A DNA stretch of 34,354 bases from Sulfurimonas sp. UBA6014. Lineage in GTDB: Bacteria; Campylobacterota; Campylobacteria; Campylobacterales; Sulfurimonadaceae. Location: the NCBI GenBank assembly GCA_002428085.1, contig DJAA01000002.1, positions 56,286-90,639 on the forward strand, given 5' to 3'. This document shows, piece by piece, positions 1-7,447 of this stretch. Each line of letters opens with the position of its first letter. The first letter of the stretch is position 1. The translations under genes were made by a program, and so were the position numbers. The notes below the pieces were generated by a model. It was not told the DNA's origin. It saw only the letters and a program-made list of their open reading frames with translations, and searched no databases.

Positions 1-203
1 GGCGGTACTTTAATGGCAAAAATATACTTGATAATGGTTGCCGCCAAAAAACTCTGTTTTTCTAAAATATACTGGCTTGTATTTGTAGAATTGAAGTCCC
101 ACTTTAAAAATATTTTTACACTTAATACAAAAGCTATGAGAGCAAAAACAGCAAAAATAATGTTTAAAATCAAAATTGTTAAAACTTCTGGCATAAAAAT
201 CAT
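1..203 (-). CDS. Hydrophobic membrane protein, N-terminal part only (runs off left edge)
   Basis: The reading frame opens at ATG 203-201, which overlaps the TGA of the upstream ATPase gene in an ATGA junction, so it is the last visible gene of that operon. About 67 residues are visible. A strongly hydrophobic segment (residues 5-30, rich in Leu, Ile, Phe and Val) is followed by a polar loop and the beginning of a second hydrophobic stretch at the edge. This fits a small integral inner-membrane protein. I do not recognise a named family. Its place directly after an FtsX/LolD pair suggests an accessory membrane component of that transporter, which is inference only. The 3' end is outside the window. 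Confidence 0.7.
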   Translation of the reverse strand, partial: MIFMPEVLTILILNIIFAVFALIAFVLSVKIFLKWDFNSTNTSQYILEKQSFLAATIIKYIFAIKVP

Positions 204-871
204 AAAGCTATTTTTCCCTTATAAATTTCTATCTCGCGGTCGACAAAATCAAGACCGAAAAAAAGCGGGTCATGCGTAGCTATGATGATTGTCTTGCCGA
301 GTGCTTTTAGCTCTCTTAGTATCTCTATAAAATGGTTAGAAAGCTGCTCATCAAGGTTTGCAGTCGGCTCATCGGCTAAGATGATTTTGGGGTTATTGAC
401 ATTTGCTCTGGCAATTGCCACACGCTGCTGCTCACCGCCTGAGAGATTGCGAACCATAGTGTCTCTTTTATGCTCTATATGAAATCGTTTCATGACTGCC
501 TCTGTTTTTTCTTCTACCTCTCGAGCATCAGGATTGAGGGGAACTAAAGGAAGTAAGATATTATCTTTTACACTCAGGTTTGCAATAAGATTGTATTTTT
601 GAAAGATAAAACCAATATTGTCTCTTCTGTAGCATGAAGCAAAATGATCGGGGAGTTTTGCTATATGCTTCTCATCAACTCTCACTTCACCGCTTGTGGG
701 TTTACTAAGAGCCGCTATAAGCGAGAGAATAGTACTTTTACCGCTTCCGCTGGCACCTCGAAGCACGACAAGTTCGCCCTCTTTTACACTGAGATTTACG
801 GCATCTAAGGCTGTGATTTTTTCTTGTTTACCCAGTTTATATATTTTTGTTACATTATTAAGCGCAATCAT
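200..871 (-). CDS. ABC transporter ATP-binding protein, LolD/MacB type
   Basis: A 223-residue single ATPase domain with Walker A GASGSGKST (39-47), Q-loop Gln near 91, signature LSGGEQ (143-148), Walker B ending LADEP (165-169) and an H-loop His near 200. Length and the THDP ending of the H-loop fit the LolD/MacB/FtsE group that works with FtsX-type permeases rather than classical importers. Its start ATG overlaps the stop of the permease gene (TAATG), so the two are translationally coupled and almost certainly form one complex at the inner membrane. The substrate is not evident from the sequence. The upstream NosL-type gene suggests a metal or envelope-protein task rather than generic lipoprotein sorting. 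Confidence 0.93.
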   Translation of the reverse strand: MIALNNVTKIYKLGKQEKITALDAVNLSVKEGELVVLRGASGSGKSTILSLIAALSKPTSGEVRVDEKHIAKLPDHFASCYRRDNIGFIFQKYNLIANLSVKDNILLPLVPLNPDAREVEEKTEAVMKRFHIEHKRDTMVRNLSGGEQQRVAIARANVNNPKIILADEPTANLDEQLSNHFIEILRELKALGKTIIIATHDPLFFGLDFVDREIEIYKGKIAL

Positions 872-2058
872 TATCGTATCACTTCATCTGCTTCAAGCGT
901 TGCTATTTTCCATGAGGGAATAAGCGTTGCGGCTATATAAATAGGAACACTTAAGAAAAAGACCAAAAACAGTGTTTGAAAGTCAAAAATAAAAGGGAGT
1001 TCAAAACTTGTCTTAAGCTGAGAATAACCTACAAATATAGCACTCAGCAGAGGAGCTTGTAAAATATAAACATACGCCAAAGCAAGCCCTACTCCCAAAC
1101 CGTAGGAAAAAAATGAGACCAAAAATGCCTCGTAAAATTTCTCTTTTAACACATCGTCCACTGTCCAACCTAAAGCTTTGAGTATCCCTATTTCACGTTT
1201 TTCTTCACTTGTAAGTCCGCTTGATTTGTCATAAATGATGATAAAAAAAGTAAAAAGTGCCACAACAAAAAGTGCTAAAAATATGCCGCTTTTATAATCA
1301 AAAATATTTTGATAACTCACTTGCAAATCTTGATTGGTAATAATTCGCGTATCCGGAAAACTGAGCTTTATTTTCAATGCGATTGTCGGTATCTCCTGCG
1401 GATTGGCAACTTTTACTACCAAATCGGTCGCACTTGACTCTTGTATATCAAAAATTTCTCTCAACAAATCTTTAGACATCACAATCATATCATTCGATTC
1501 TAACTCGGTATCTGCATCAAAAACTCCAGCTATTTGGACTTTTTTGAGTGTTCCATCGGGCTTTATAAAATTGAAATACTCCGAGTAATAACTCTGCTCC
1601 ATGGTACGCTTCACCCCTTTTCCGATAAGCATACTTTCACCGCCGTTAATTGCATCAAAATCGAAGTTTTCGCTCAGTTTTATAAAGCTGTTTTTGTATT
1701 GCATTTCATATTTATCAATGCCTACAATGCTAAAATTGACTCCAGCATTTTCAAAATAGTAATATCCCCACACACGAGCCACCACGTCACTTACTCCCGA
1801 AATGGCCAAAATTTCATCCATAGCAGCAACGTCTATATCATAATGTCGCCCTGCTTTTATTTTTTGCACTATGATTTGAGGAAGAGCCTCAAGCGTCGCG
1901 TCTAATTCGTGGCGAATGGAATTGGTAATAAAAAATATAGAAGTTAAAAGAAAGGTCAAAAGCGTAAAAACAGTCGCTATAAAAAAGTTTTTATATTTTT
2001 GCCGTAAAAGTGCGTTAATGGCATATTCAAGTAAATAGATGTTAAATTTATTTTTCAT
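871..2058 (-). CDS. FtsX-family ABC permease with large periplasmic domain
   Basis: The protein has 395 residues in the MacB/LolC layout. One N-terminal membrane span (about 25-48) is followed by a soluble periplasmic domain of roughly 200 residues (about 50-255), then three C-terminal spans (about 258-278, 310-335 and 360-385). The stretch EEKREIGILKALGWT just after the second span is the conserved cytoplasmic FtsX coupling helix. Proteins of this class use ATP hydrolysis to drive periplasmic mechanical work or export, and do not form a classical import channel. The gene lies 4 bp after a small membrane-anchored protein and is coupled to the ATPase by TAATG. The target is unknown. Confidence 0.9.
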   Translation of the reverse strand: MKNKFNIYLLEYAINALLRQKYKNFFIATVFTLLTFLLTSIFFITNSIRHELDATLEALPQIIVQKIKAGRHYDIDVAAMDEILAISGVSDVVARVWGYYYFENAGVNFSIVGIDKYEMQYKNSFIKLSENFDFDAINGGESMLIGKGVKRTMEQSYYSEYFNFIKPDGTLKKVQIAGVFDADTELESNDMIVMSKDLLREIFDIQESSATDLVVKVANPQEIPTIALKIKLSFPDTRIITNQDLQVSYQNIFDYKSGIFLALFVVALFTFFIIIYDKSSGLTSEEKREIGILKALGWTVDDVLKEKFYEAFLVSFFSYGLGVGLALAYVYILQAPLLSAIFVGYSQLKTSFELPFIFDFQTLFLVFFLSVPIYIAATLIPSWKIATLEADEVIR

Positions 2059-2062
2059 CTTT

Positions 2063-2386
2063 TTACTTGTTTGCTTGTGGATTTATAATGTGTGAATGAG
2101 AAATAGTAAAAGTTGAAGGGAAGTACTCTCTTAAACTTCCATCTTCTTTGTAGAGAGAAAACATCTCGCTTAAACTTCTATGGCGTACATAAGAAGCCTC
2201 TGTTGCTATGGCTAAGTCGGGAAGAGTGGAGAGTTTTACAAAGGCAAGTTTTTTTTGCAACACCACATTATTGGTACTTTTTACTCTCTCTAAATAAAAC
2301 CCCTCTCCCATCAACACAAGAACTAAACCCAAAAACAGGTAAAAAACAAAACGCGATTTTGAGGTAAACGTCTGCGTTTTATTCAT
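2063..2386 (-). CDS. Small membrane-anchored periplasmic protein of unknown function
   Basis: A 107-residue protein with a polar N-terminus, one membrane span (about residues 12-30, FVFYLFLGLVLVLMGEGF) and a hydrophilic C-terminal part expected in the periplasm. The gene overlaps the end of the tandem-NosL gene by 8 bp and ends 4 bp before the permease, so it sits inside a tight operon. No cysteine pair, haem motif or other known signature is visible, and I do not recognise a family. A role as partner between the NosL-like protein and the FtsX permease is a guess from position. Confidence 0.75.
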   Translation of the reverse strand: MNKTQTFTSKSRFVFYLFLGLVLVLMGEGFYLERVKSTNNVVLQKKLAFVKLSTLPDLAIATEASYVRHRSLSEMFSLYKEDGSLREYFPSTFTISHSHIINPQANK

Positions 2387-3518
2387 CTAACGTGCTAATA
2401 TCACTCTTGGTTATATTTTTAAATTGAAGTATTTTTTTCCCTTTATGATCTTGTAAAAAAGTTTTGGCATCACTCTCATTTAAAAAAGGGATAAGCTCAT
2501 CTCCCATAGGTCCATACACATCACTTCCCAAAACATAATAAGCTACTTTTGCATCGATAGCTTTTTGAGAGTAGTAATCAGTTACGAGGATTTTGCTTAT
2601 ATTTTCATGAGTAGACGTTTTGTAGTTACCCCAAGATATCGGGTTAAAATAAAACTTCATCAAATCTTTCACACCATCAAATGAGTGATGATGCCCAGCT
2701 CCCTTCGTTTGGTAATAAATCTGTGCGGCCCATTTAGGATATTTATAAACAAACATACCGCAAACAGGACATTTCTCATCTTTTTTTACCTCTATTTTGC
2801 CAACAACTGCTTCATAATCACCCACTCTTTTTACTTCCCACAAATAAAGAGCTACTGCTTGAAGCTGCTGTTCTTGTAGAGGTTTGCAAAGTTTATCGTT
2901 GACCAAAGAGGCTTTGAGTCCATTTATTTCTAAATATTTATTGAGATCTATGTCACCCTTACACATCTCTTCAAATATTTTTTTACCCATTGGATAGACT
3001 TTTTTCTTCTTTTTTTCATCAATCATAGCTGTATCAGATTTGAGAGACTCTTTTGCTGATTTCAAAACAGTGTCAAAATCAACTATTTTTCCATTATGTT
3101 CTTTGATGAATGCTAACGCATCTTCTTTGCTAGCAAAGGCAAGTTTGCTCAACGGAGACATCGTCCCCTTCACATCCGAACCTAAAACATAAAAAGCAGT
3201 TGAAGCGTTGATGAGTTTTTCAGTTTTTGCATCCACCACTTTTACATCTTCTTTTTTTATACTATATTCTTGCATATCTACTACAAGGCATCGCACTGAG
3301 CAGTACTGTCTATCCTCACCATGAGGGAGTTTTGAGGTGTGATTTGTTTTATAAAACATTTTCAAATCCATGCCACACAAAGGGCACCAATGCTTAGAAG
3401 AGCCTTTTTGAACTAAAACAGGCTCATTAGAAGCAGACTTATCAAATCCCTCTGCATAAAGAGTGAGATGTGTAAAAAACAAGATTACAAGAAGAGAGAG
3501 GATTTTTTTGATTTGCAC
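2379..3518 (-). CDS. Secreted tandem NosL-like protein with a degenerate cytochrome c segment
   Basis: The start is GTG 3518, preceded by AGGAG at 6-nt spacing. The 379-residue protein has a signal peptide (about 1-22, ending LYAEG). A first NosL-like domain contains CPLCGM (45-50) and CSVRC (73-77); a second contains CPVCGM (250-255). Each ends with the motif FYVLGSDV or YYVLGSDV. Between them, about 175-230, lies a segment that resembles a small cytochrome c (GKKIFEEMC, then QEQQLQAVALYLW) without any CXXCH. NosL proteins bind Cu(I) and serve nitrous oxide reductase maturation. Here no nosZ, nosD, nosF or nosY is in view, so a more general copper or thiol role is possible. It is the first gene of the operon feeding the FtsX/LolD pair. 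Confidence 0.85.
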   Translation of the reverse strand: MQIKKILSLLVILFFTHLTLYAEGFDKSASNEPVLVQKGSSKHWCPLCGMDLKMFYKTNHTSKLPHGEDRQYCSVRCLVVDMQEYSIKKEDVKVVDAKTEKLINASTAFYVLGSDVKGTMSPLSKLAFASKEDALAFIKEHNGKIVDFDTVLKSAKESLKSDTAMIDEKKKKKVYPMGKKIFEEMCKGDIDLNKYLEINGLKASLVNDKLCKPLQEQQLQAVALYLWEVKRVGDYEAVVGKIEVKKDEKCPVCGMFVYKYPKWAAQIYYQTKGAGHHHSFDGVKDLMKFYFNPISWGNYKTSTHENISKILVTDYYSQKAIDAKVAYYVLGSDVYGPMGDELIPFLNESDAKTFLQDHKGKKILQFKNITKSDISTLDE

Positions 3519-3598
3519 TGGGAACTCCTAAAAAATAAAGTAGTCTATTGTATAAAATAATTGTTAATGTTTTGTTAAACTTTTTCAAAATCACTTTT

Positions 3599-4078
3599 TT
3601 AAGAACGCTGAAGAAGCATAAGCCTTCTTACAAATAGAACAAGGAGTGCAACAGCTAAAAATTTAAAGTCAAGTTCGCTTGCTACATGAAGATTTTCAAA
3701 AGTATCACTCTGCGTTGCTTCAGCTCCGAGAGTCTGCATCGCAATGATGCGAGGAACATACACACCACTAAACATGAGCGAGGCAAAAACAACACTCACA
3801 GCACTCCCAAAAGCTATCGCATCTCTTTTGCCTGTTTTATAGATTGCAGCTTCATAAACGACCACTGAGGCGGCAACAAAATAAACCCAGTAACTAAATC
3901 TTTGAAATATCTCACCCATCACAATCCCTGCATTATGGTTATCCATAAGCATGTCTATCAAGATTGTATCTGTATGAAACACCACAGGTGCAACAACCGC
4001 TCCTAAGACTAAAACAGCGCCAAAAGTAGCAGCCAACATAATCAAGTAAGCAAAGTCACCATATATTTTTTTATTCAT
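3599..4078 (-). CDS. DUF4149-type integral membrane protein
   Basis: A 159-residue protein with about four membrane spans: one at the N-terminus containing FGAVLVLGAVVAPVVF, two in the middle and one near the C-terminus. The N-terminal pattern ending APVVF, with a later F-R-Y-like amphipathic stretch, matches the DUF4149 family of small membrane proteins whose function is unknown. The gene starts 11 bp after prmC and is preceded by AAGGG, so it is probably co-transcribed with prmC and the M48 protease. An 80-bp gap separates it from the NosL operon. Confidence 0.8.
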   Translation of the reverse strand: MNKKIYGDFAYLIMLAATFGAVLVLGAVVAPVVFHTDTILIDMLMDNHNAGIVMGEIFQRFSYWVYFVAASVVVYEAAIYKTGKRDAIAFGSAVSVVFASLMFSGVYVPRIIAMQTLGAEATQSDTFENLHVASELDFKFLAVALLVLFVRRLMLLQRS

Positions 4079-4089
4079 TTTTTACACCC

Positions 4090-4920
4090 TTATAGTTTCA
4101 ATGTAAAACCTCTATCAAAACCGCTTAGGTCTTCATAAAAAGTTATATCTTTAAATTTTTCATCTCTTAAATAATTTATAATCTTATCCTTTTGGTCATA
4201 ACCCATCTCACATGTAAAAAAGTTAATATTTCGCTTTAAACACTCACTAAGAAGCTCTTTGATTATCTCATCGCCGATGGCTCCGCCAAAGAGTGCATTT
4301 TGTGGCTCATACGATAAATTTGACTCTAATTCTGCGTTATTTGCGATGTAGGGTGGATTAGAAAACAGATAATCAATATGTTCTGCGACAGGCTCTAAAA
4401 GCGAGCCCAATCGAAGCGCAATCCTCTCTTGGAGTGCAAATTTTTTTATATTTATAGCAGCAATTTCAAGTGCGGCGGGAGAAATATCGACTGCAATAAA
4501 TTTGGCATTTTTAAATGTAAGTGCGAGTATGATAGAGATGATGCCGCTTCCCATACCAACCTCGACAAAGGTCATTTCGGTATATGGATTTGCCACATTT
4601 TTTATCACTTCATCAATGAGCAGTTCTGTCTCAGGGCGAGGGATAAGTGCTCCAGGAGCGATATAAAAAACTTCGCTATAAAAACTCACCTCGTTTGTTA
4701 TATACTCAAGCGGCTCATTTTTAGCGCGTCGCTTGACCATAGCAAAGAGTTTTGCAGCATCGTTTACCTCTGCATTTTTGTTTGTCAGAAGCCAAAGTTC
4801 ATCACACTTTAGATGTGCCATCAAAAGAAGTTGTGCTTCTCTTGATGCTCGTGGAATCAGGGGATTTAAAACAGCGGTTATCTCTTTTAAAACATCTTTG
4901 ACTAAAGGAGTGCTTTGCAT
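4090..4920 (-). CDS. prmC: Peptide chain release factor glutamine methyltransferase PrmC (HemK)
   Basis: A 276-residue protein with the two-domain PrmC architecture. An N-terminal helical domain is followed by a class I SAM-dependent methyltransferase domain with the glycine loop VGMGSG (121-126), the acidic residue in AVDIS, and the catalytic motif NPPY (188-191). PrmC methylates the glutamine of the GGQ motif in RF1 and RF2, which promotes translation termination. The start codon lies inside the 3' end of the M48 protease gene (19-bp overlap) with a GAGG ribosome-binding site 4 nt upstream. The family assignment is firm. Confidence 0.95.
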   Translation of the reverse strand: MQSTPLVKDVLKEITAVLNPLIPRASREAQLLLMAHLKCDELWLLTNKNAEVNDAAKLFAMVKRRAKNEPLEYITNEVSFYSEVFYIAPGALIPRPETELLIDEVIKNVANPYTEMTFVEVGMGSGIISIILALTFKNAKFIAVDISPAALEIAAINIKKFALQERIALRLGSLLEPVAEHIDYLFSNPPYIANNAELESNLSYEPQNALFGGAIGDEIIKELLSECLKRNINFFTCEMGYDQKDKIINYLRDEKFKDITFYEDLSGFDRGFTLKL

Positions 4921-6158
4921 GTTCCCTCTAAAGAGCTCTCATCCAAAGCCTCCACATTCACACCCAAAGCTTTGAGCCTCTCTAAAACGGGCGGATGCGT
5001 GTAGTGAAAAAAGATATAAAGCGGATGAGAAAGGGGGAAACTTTTGTTCTCAGTTACTAACTTTTTAAGTGCATTTGCAAGTTCAATGGCACCTGCGGCA
5101 CCTCCAAGTTCACTTCCCATTTTATCTGCCTCGTATTCGTTATGACGGCTTACAATCCCCATAACAGGCATCATGATAAACCCTAAAACTGGCATACACA
5201 ACAATAACAAAATCATCACCAAATACGGCGCATGGCTCAGACCCATCTCCAAATAAAGAGACTCTGGCAAATTGCCAAAAAGTGCAAACATGGCAAAAAG
5301 CATACCACCCACAAGTGCTATATTTTTATAAATATCACCATGAGCGAAGTGTCCAAGTTCATGTCCAAGGACGGCAAGAAGCTCTTTTGTACTGAGTTTT
5401 TCTATAAGCGTATCAAAAAGAACAACGCGTTTTGTTTTTCCCAAACCGCCAAAATAAGCGTTGAGTCTTGCGTCACGTTTACTTGCGTCACTTATAAAAA
5501 CACCCGAACTTACAAACCCTGTTTTGTCCATCAGTGTTTGTATCTGAGCATTAAGCTCTTCATTGTCAAGCGGTGTCACTTTGTCAAAAAACAGTGCTCT
5601 AAATGTCGGGAAAAGCATATTTATCAAAATAACCACAGCAAAAATAAAGGCAAAACTCCATAACCACCAAAACTCAAGCGTGGAGATGATTTCATAAAGA
5701 CCCCAAACAACTAGAGAACCAAAAAGAACTGTCATGACAAAAGCAATGAGTGTATCTTTTATAAACTGAGCCTTGCTTGATTTATTAAAACCATATTTTT
5801 CATCTAAAACAAATTTTTGATAGTAAGAAAAAGGGAGGGAAATAAGAGAATTAATCATAACAAAACCCATCACCATGACGATATTAAAAACTGCTTCACT
5901 CTCAAAAAAAAGAGCTGATGCCAAAGTAGAAATCCCAAAGCCCATCCAGAAAATAAATGCCAAATACTCAACAAATGTGCTCGCGATGCTCATCTTCTCT
6001 TTTTCTACTGCATAATTTCCCGCATTTAAAAACTCCTCATCGGACAACAAAACCGCAGATTTTCTCTTTGCCTGATTGATATACCCTATCTGCATCACGC
6101 TCGTGTAGAGATTCACTAAAACATATAACGTATAGATACTTATTATTGCCATCAACAT
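4902..6158 (-). CDS. M48 family zinc metallopeptidase, Ste24/CAAX-protease type
   Basis: A 418-residue inner-membrane protease. The N-terminal half has several hydrophobic spans (about 5-25, 64-85, 92-112, 136-158, 166-186) as in the Ste24 (CAAX prenyl protease 1) N-terminal domain. The zinc-binding HELGH lies at 266-270, and a downstream NEYEADKMG supplies the third ligand. Further spans lie at about 280-320. In eukaryotes the family trims prenylated peptides; in bacteria it is linked to membrane-protein quality control. AAGG 7 nt upstream supports the start. It is followed with overlap by prmC. Confidence 0.92.
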   Translation of the reverse strand: MLMAIISIYTLYVLVNLYTSVMQIGYINQAKRKSAVLLSDEEFLNAGNYAVEKEKMSIASTFVEYLAFIFWMGFGISTLASALFFESEAVFNIVMVMGFVMINSLISLPFSYYQKFVLDEKYGFNKSSKAQFIKDTLIAFVMTVLFGSLVVWGLYEIISTLEFWWLWSFAFIFAVVILINMLFPTFRALFFDKVTPLDNEELNAQIQTLMDKTGFVSSGVFISDASKRDARLNAYFGGLGKTKRVVLFDTLIEKLSTKELLAVLGHELGHFAHGDIYKNIALVGGMLFAMFALFGNLPESLYLEMGLSHAPYLVMILLLLCMPVLGFIMMPVMGIVSRHNEYEADKMGSELGGAAGAIELANALKKLVTENKSFPLSHPLYIFFHYTHPPVLERLKALGVNVEALDESSLEGTCKALL

Positions 6159-6202
6159 ATTTTGACCTTACATTGCATTCAAGCAGATGATTTTTTTTAA
6201 GA

Positions 6203-6394
6203 TTATTTTACAGGAACAGATTTAATTGTCTCTTGAACATTCATAGCATCTTCTTTATTGTCATAAAAATTATAAGCGACTGAGTAAACAATCCCCATAA
6301 TAAGACCTGTAAAAATTACAGCCCATACAACTTTTTTCTTTTGACCTTTTAAAGTGTCGTAGTCACTTATTTCTTCTAAATTCGGCTCACGCAT
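6203..6394 (-). CDS. Small single-span membrane protein, unknown function
   Basis: A 63-residue ORF with a strong AAAGGA ribosome-binding site upstream of ATG 6394. A charged, acidic N-terminus (about 1-20) precedes a positively charged KKK and one membrane span (about 23-42), then a short polar tail. It is followed 44 bp later by the M48 protease gene on the same strand and is divergent from the cytochrome c at 6529. No family recognised. Its size and layout resemble small subunits or assembly factors of membrane complexes, but there is nothing specific to support a role. Confidence 0.7.
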   Translation of the reverse strand: MREPNLEEISDYDTLKGQKKKVVWAVIFTGLIMGIVYSVAYNFYDNKEDAMNVQETIKSVPVK

Positions 6395-6449
6395 AACTAT
6401 CCTTTCAATAATTTTTCAAAATCCTAACAAAAACTTAATACACATACAG

Positions 6450-6455
6450 TACAAT
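6450..6455 (+). promoter_or_regulatory. Putative -10 element for the cytochrome c gene
   Basis: TACAAT about 73 bp upstream of the cytochrome start, in an AT-rich divergent region. No convincing -35 box is visible, which is common for sigma70 promoters in this phylum. Confidence 0.4.
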
Positions 6456-6528
6456 AAAACAATTAATGCAGTGATTTAAGTCTTTTTTTTAGATTATTAT
6501 TGCGTCAAACAATTTAAAAAGGATATAA

Positions 6529-6939
6529 ATGGTTAAAACTCTTCTTACTTTATTGGTAGCTAGCGCAGCTTTGTTTGCAACAGATGGTTACGAAATATAC
6601 AAAAAAAATTGTATGTCATGCCATGTGGAAATCATGAAAAAAAGTGACGCATTAGCAAATCTTCAAACACTCAAAGCCCCGCCTATGGTAGAAGTCTCAG
6701 GGCGTATAAAAGAGAATATCATCATCAAAGATGACGACGATGATGTTCATCGCCATATTTTTATACTTTTTGTCAAAGATTACATTGAAAATCCACAAAT
6801 AGAGTACAGTATGTGCAATCCTGGAGCCATAGAAAAATTTGGTACCATGCCAAAACTCAAGAATAAACTTAGTGCGCAAGAGAAAGAAGCTGTTGCTGAG
6901 TGGCTTTATGATAGATATGAAGACGTAGTATTTGAATAA
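6529..6939 (+). CDS. Periplasmic monohaem cytochrome c
   Basis: A 136-residue protein with a cleavable signal peptide (about 1-17, ending LFATDG) and a single haem-binding motif CMSCH (28-32). A likely axial Met lies in GTMPKL (Met107), followed by the class I C-terminal helix SAQEKEAVAEWLYDRY. Between haem and Met there is an unusual run of five aspartates followed by VHRH (68-76). The gene has AAGGAT upstream of its ATG and stands alone on the plus strand, ending in a strong hairpin. It probably carries electrons in the periplasm; the partner is unknown. Confidence 0.9.
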   Translation: MVKTLLTLLVASAALFATDGYEIYKKNCMSCHVEIMKKSDALANLQTLKAPPMVEVSGRIKENIIIKDDDDDVHRHIFILFVKDYIENPQIEYSMCNPGAIEKFGTMPKLKNKLSAQEKEAVAEWLYDRYEDVVFE

Positions 6940-6946
6940 TAAAACC

Positions 6947-6974
6947 TTATACACTTTTTAGTAAAAGTGTATAA
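6947..6974. terminator. Bidirectional intrinsic terminator between cytochrome c and Dabb gene
   Basis: A perfect 12-bp inverted repeat (TTATACACTTTT / AAAAGTGTATAA) with a 4-nt loop lies between two convergent genes. The arms are A/T-rich at the base, so either transcript ends in a stem and U-rich stretch. Confidence 0.75.
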
Positions 6975-6985
6975 AATCACCAAAA

Positions 6986-7279
6986 TCATTCAAGGATATA
7001 ATCGACTACTTTAGAATCCTCTGTGACCTCTTTGATAAGCGCTACAACCTTTAAATGCTCTTCATGTGACGCGTACGCTTGCAAATCTTCTTCACTCTCA
7101 AAAGTGCTGTACAAACAAAGATCATACGCTCTTTGACTCTCATTAAAATTGATGCCAACTTCCATAGAGTGCAAAACATCAATTTTTGACTCTAAACCTT
7201 CAAGTTTGCTCTGGACTTTTGCTATATTTAAAATCTTATTTTGCTCTTTAAACTTGAACATGACGATATGAACTATCAT
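6986..7279 (-). CDS. Dabb-domain (stress-responsive A/B barrel) protein
   Basis: A 97-residue protein beginning MIVHIVMFKFKE, the typical first strand of the Dabb (DUF2203-like dimeric alpha/beta barrel) family, with the central LEGLESKIDVLHSMEVGINFN and a final short helix and strand. Members are small dimeric ferredoxin-like barrels of mostly unknown role. I chose ATG 7279, which has AAGG 7 nt upstream and matches the family start, over a start 23 codons further upstream that would add a non-conserved hydrophobic tail. It is monocistronic and convergent with the cytochrome c gene. Confidence 0.85.
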   Translation of the reverse strand: MIVHIVMFKFKEQNKILNIAKVQSKLEGLESKIDVLHSMEVGINFNESQRAYDLCLYSTFESEEDLQAYASHEEHLKVVALIKEVTEDSKVVDYILE

Positions 7280-7342
7280 TGTTTTACCTTTATAAAATAT
7301 GAATTCCGATTTTATCGCTAAATAACTAATGGTGAAATAAAA

Positions 7343-7384
7343 TGTCAAAAATCAATTGACAAAGAGTTTGATAATCTCTATAAT
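7343..7384 (+). promoter_or_regulatory. Perfect consensus sigma70 promoter (plus) within a back-to-back -35 inverted repeat
   Basis: TTGACA at 7356-7361, a 17-bp spacer, and TATAAT at 7379-7384 form a full consensus promoter for the ModC-like gene, with a leader of about 57 nt. On the minus strand another TTGACA (plus-strand TGTCAA 7343-7348) faces the Dabb gene, so TGTCAA-N7-TTGACA forms an inverted repeat. The minus -10 is weak. Confidence 0.75.
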
Positions 7385-7447
7385 CGTAAGAACATCCTCA
7401 AGCGTTCATAAAAATATTTTTTGAGATTTTAATTTTTGGAGAGATAC

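Noticed and set aside
2379..3518. NosL domains as proof of a nitrous oxide reductase cluster
   Set aside because: No nosZ, nosD, nosF or nosY lies in the window, and the ABC transporter is of the FtsX type rather than NosFY.
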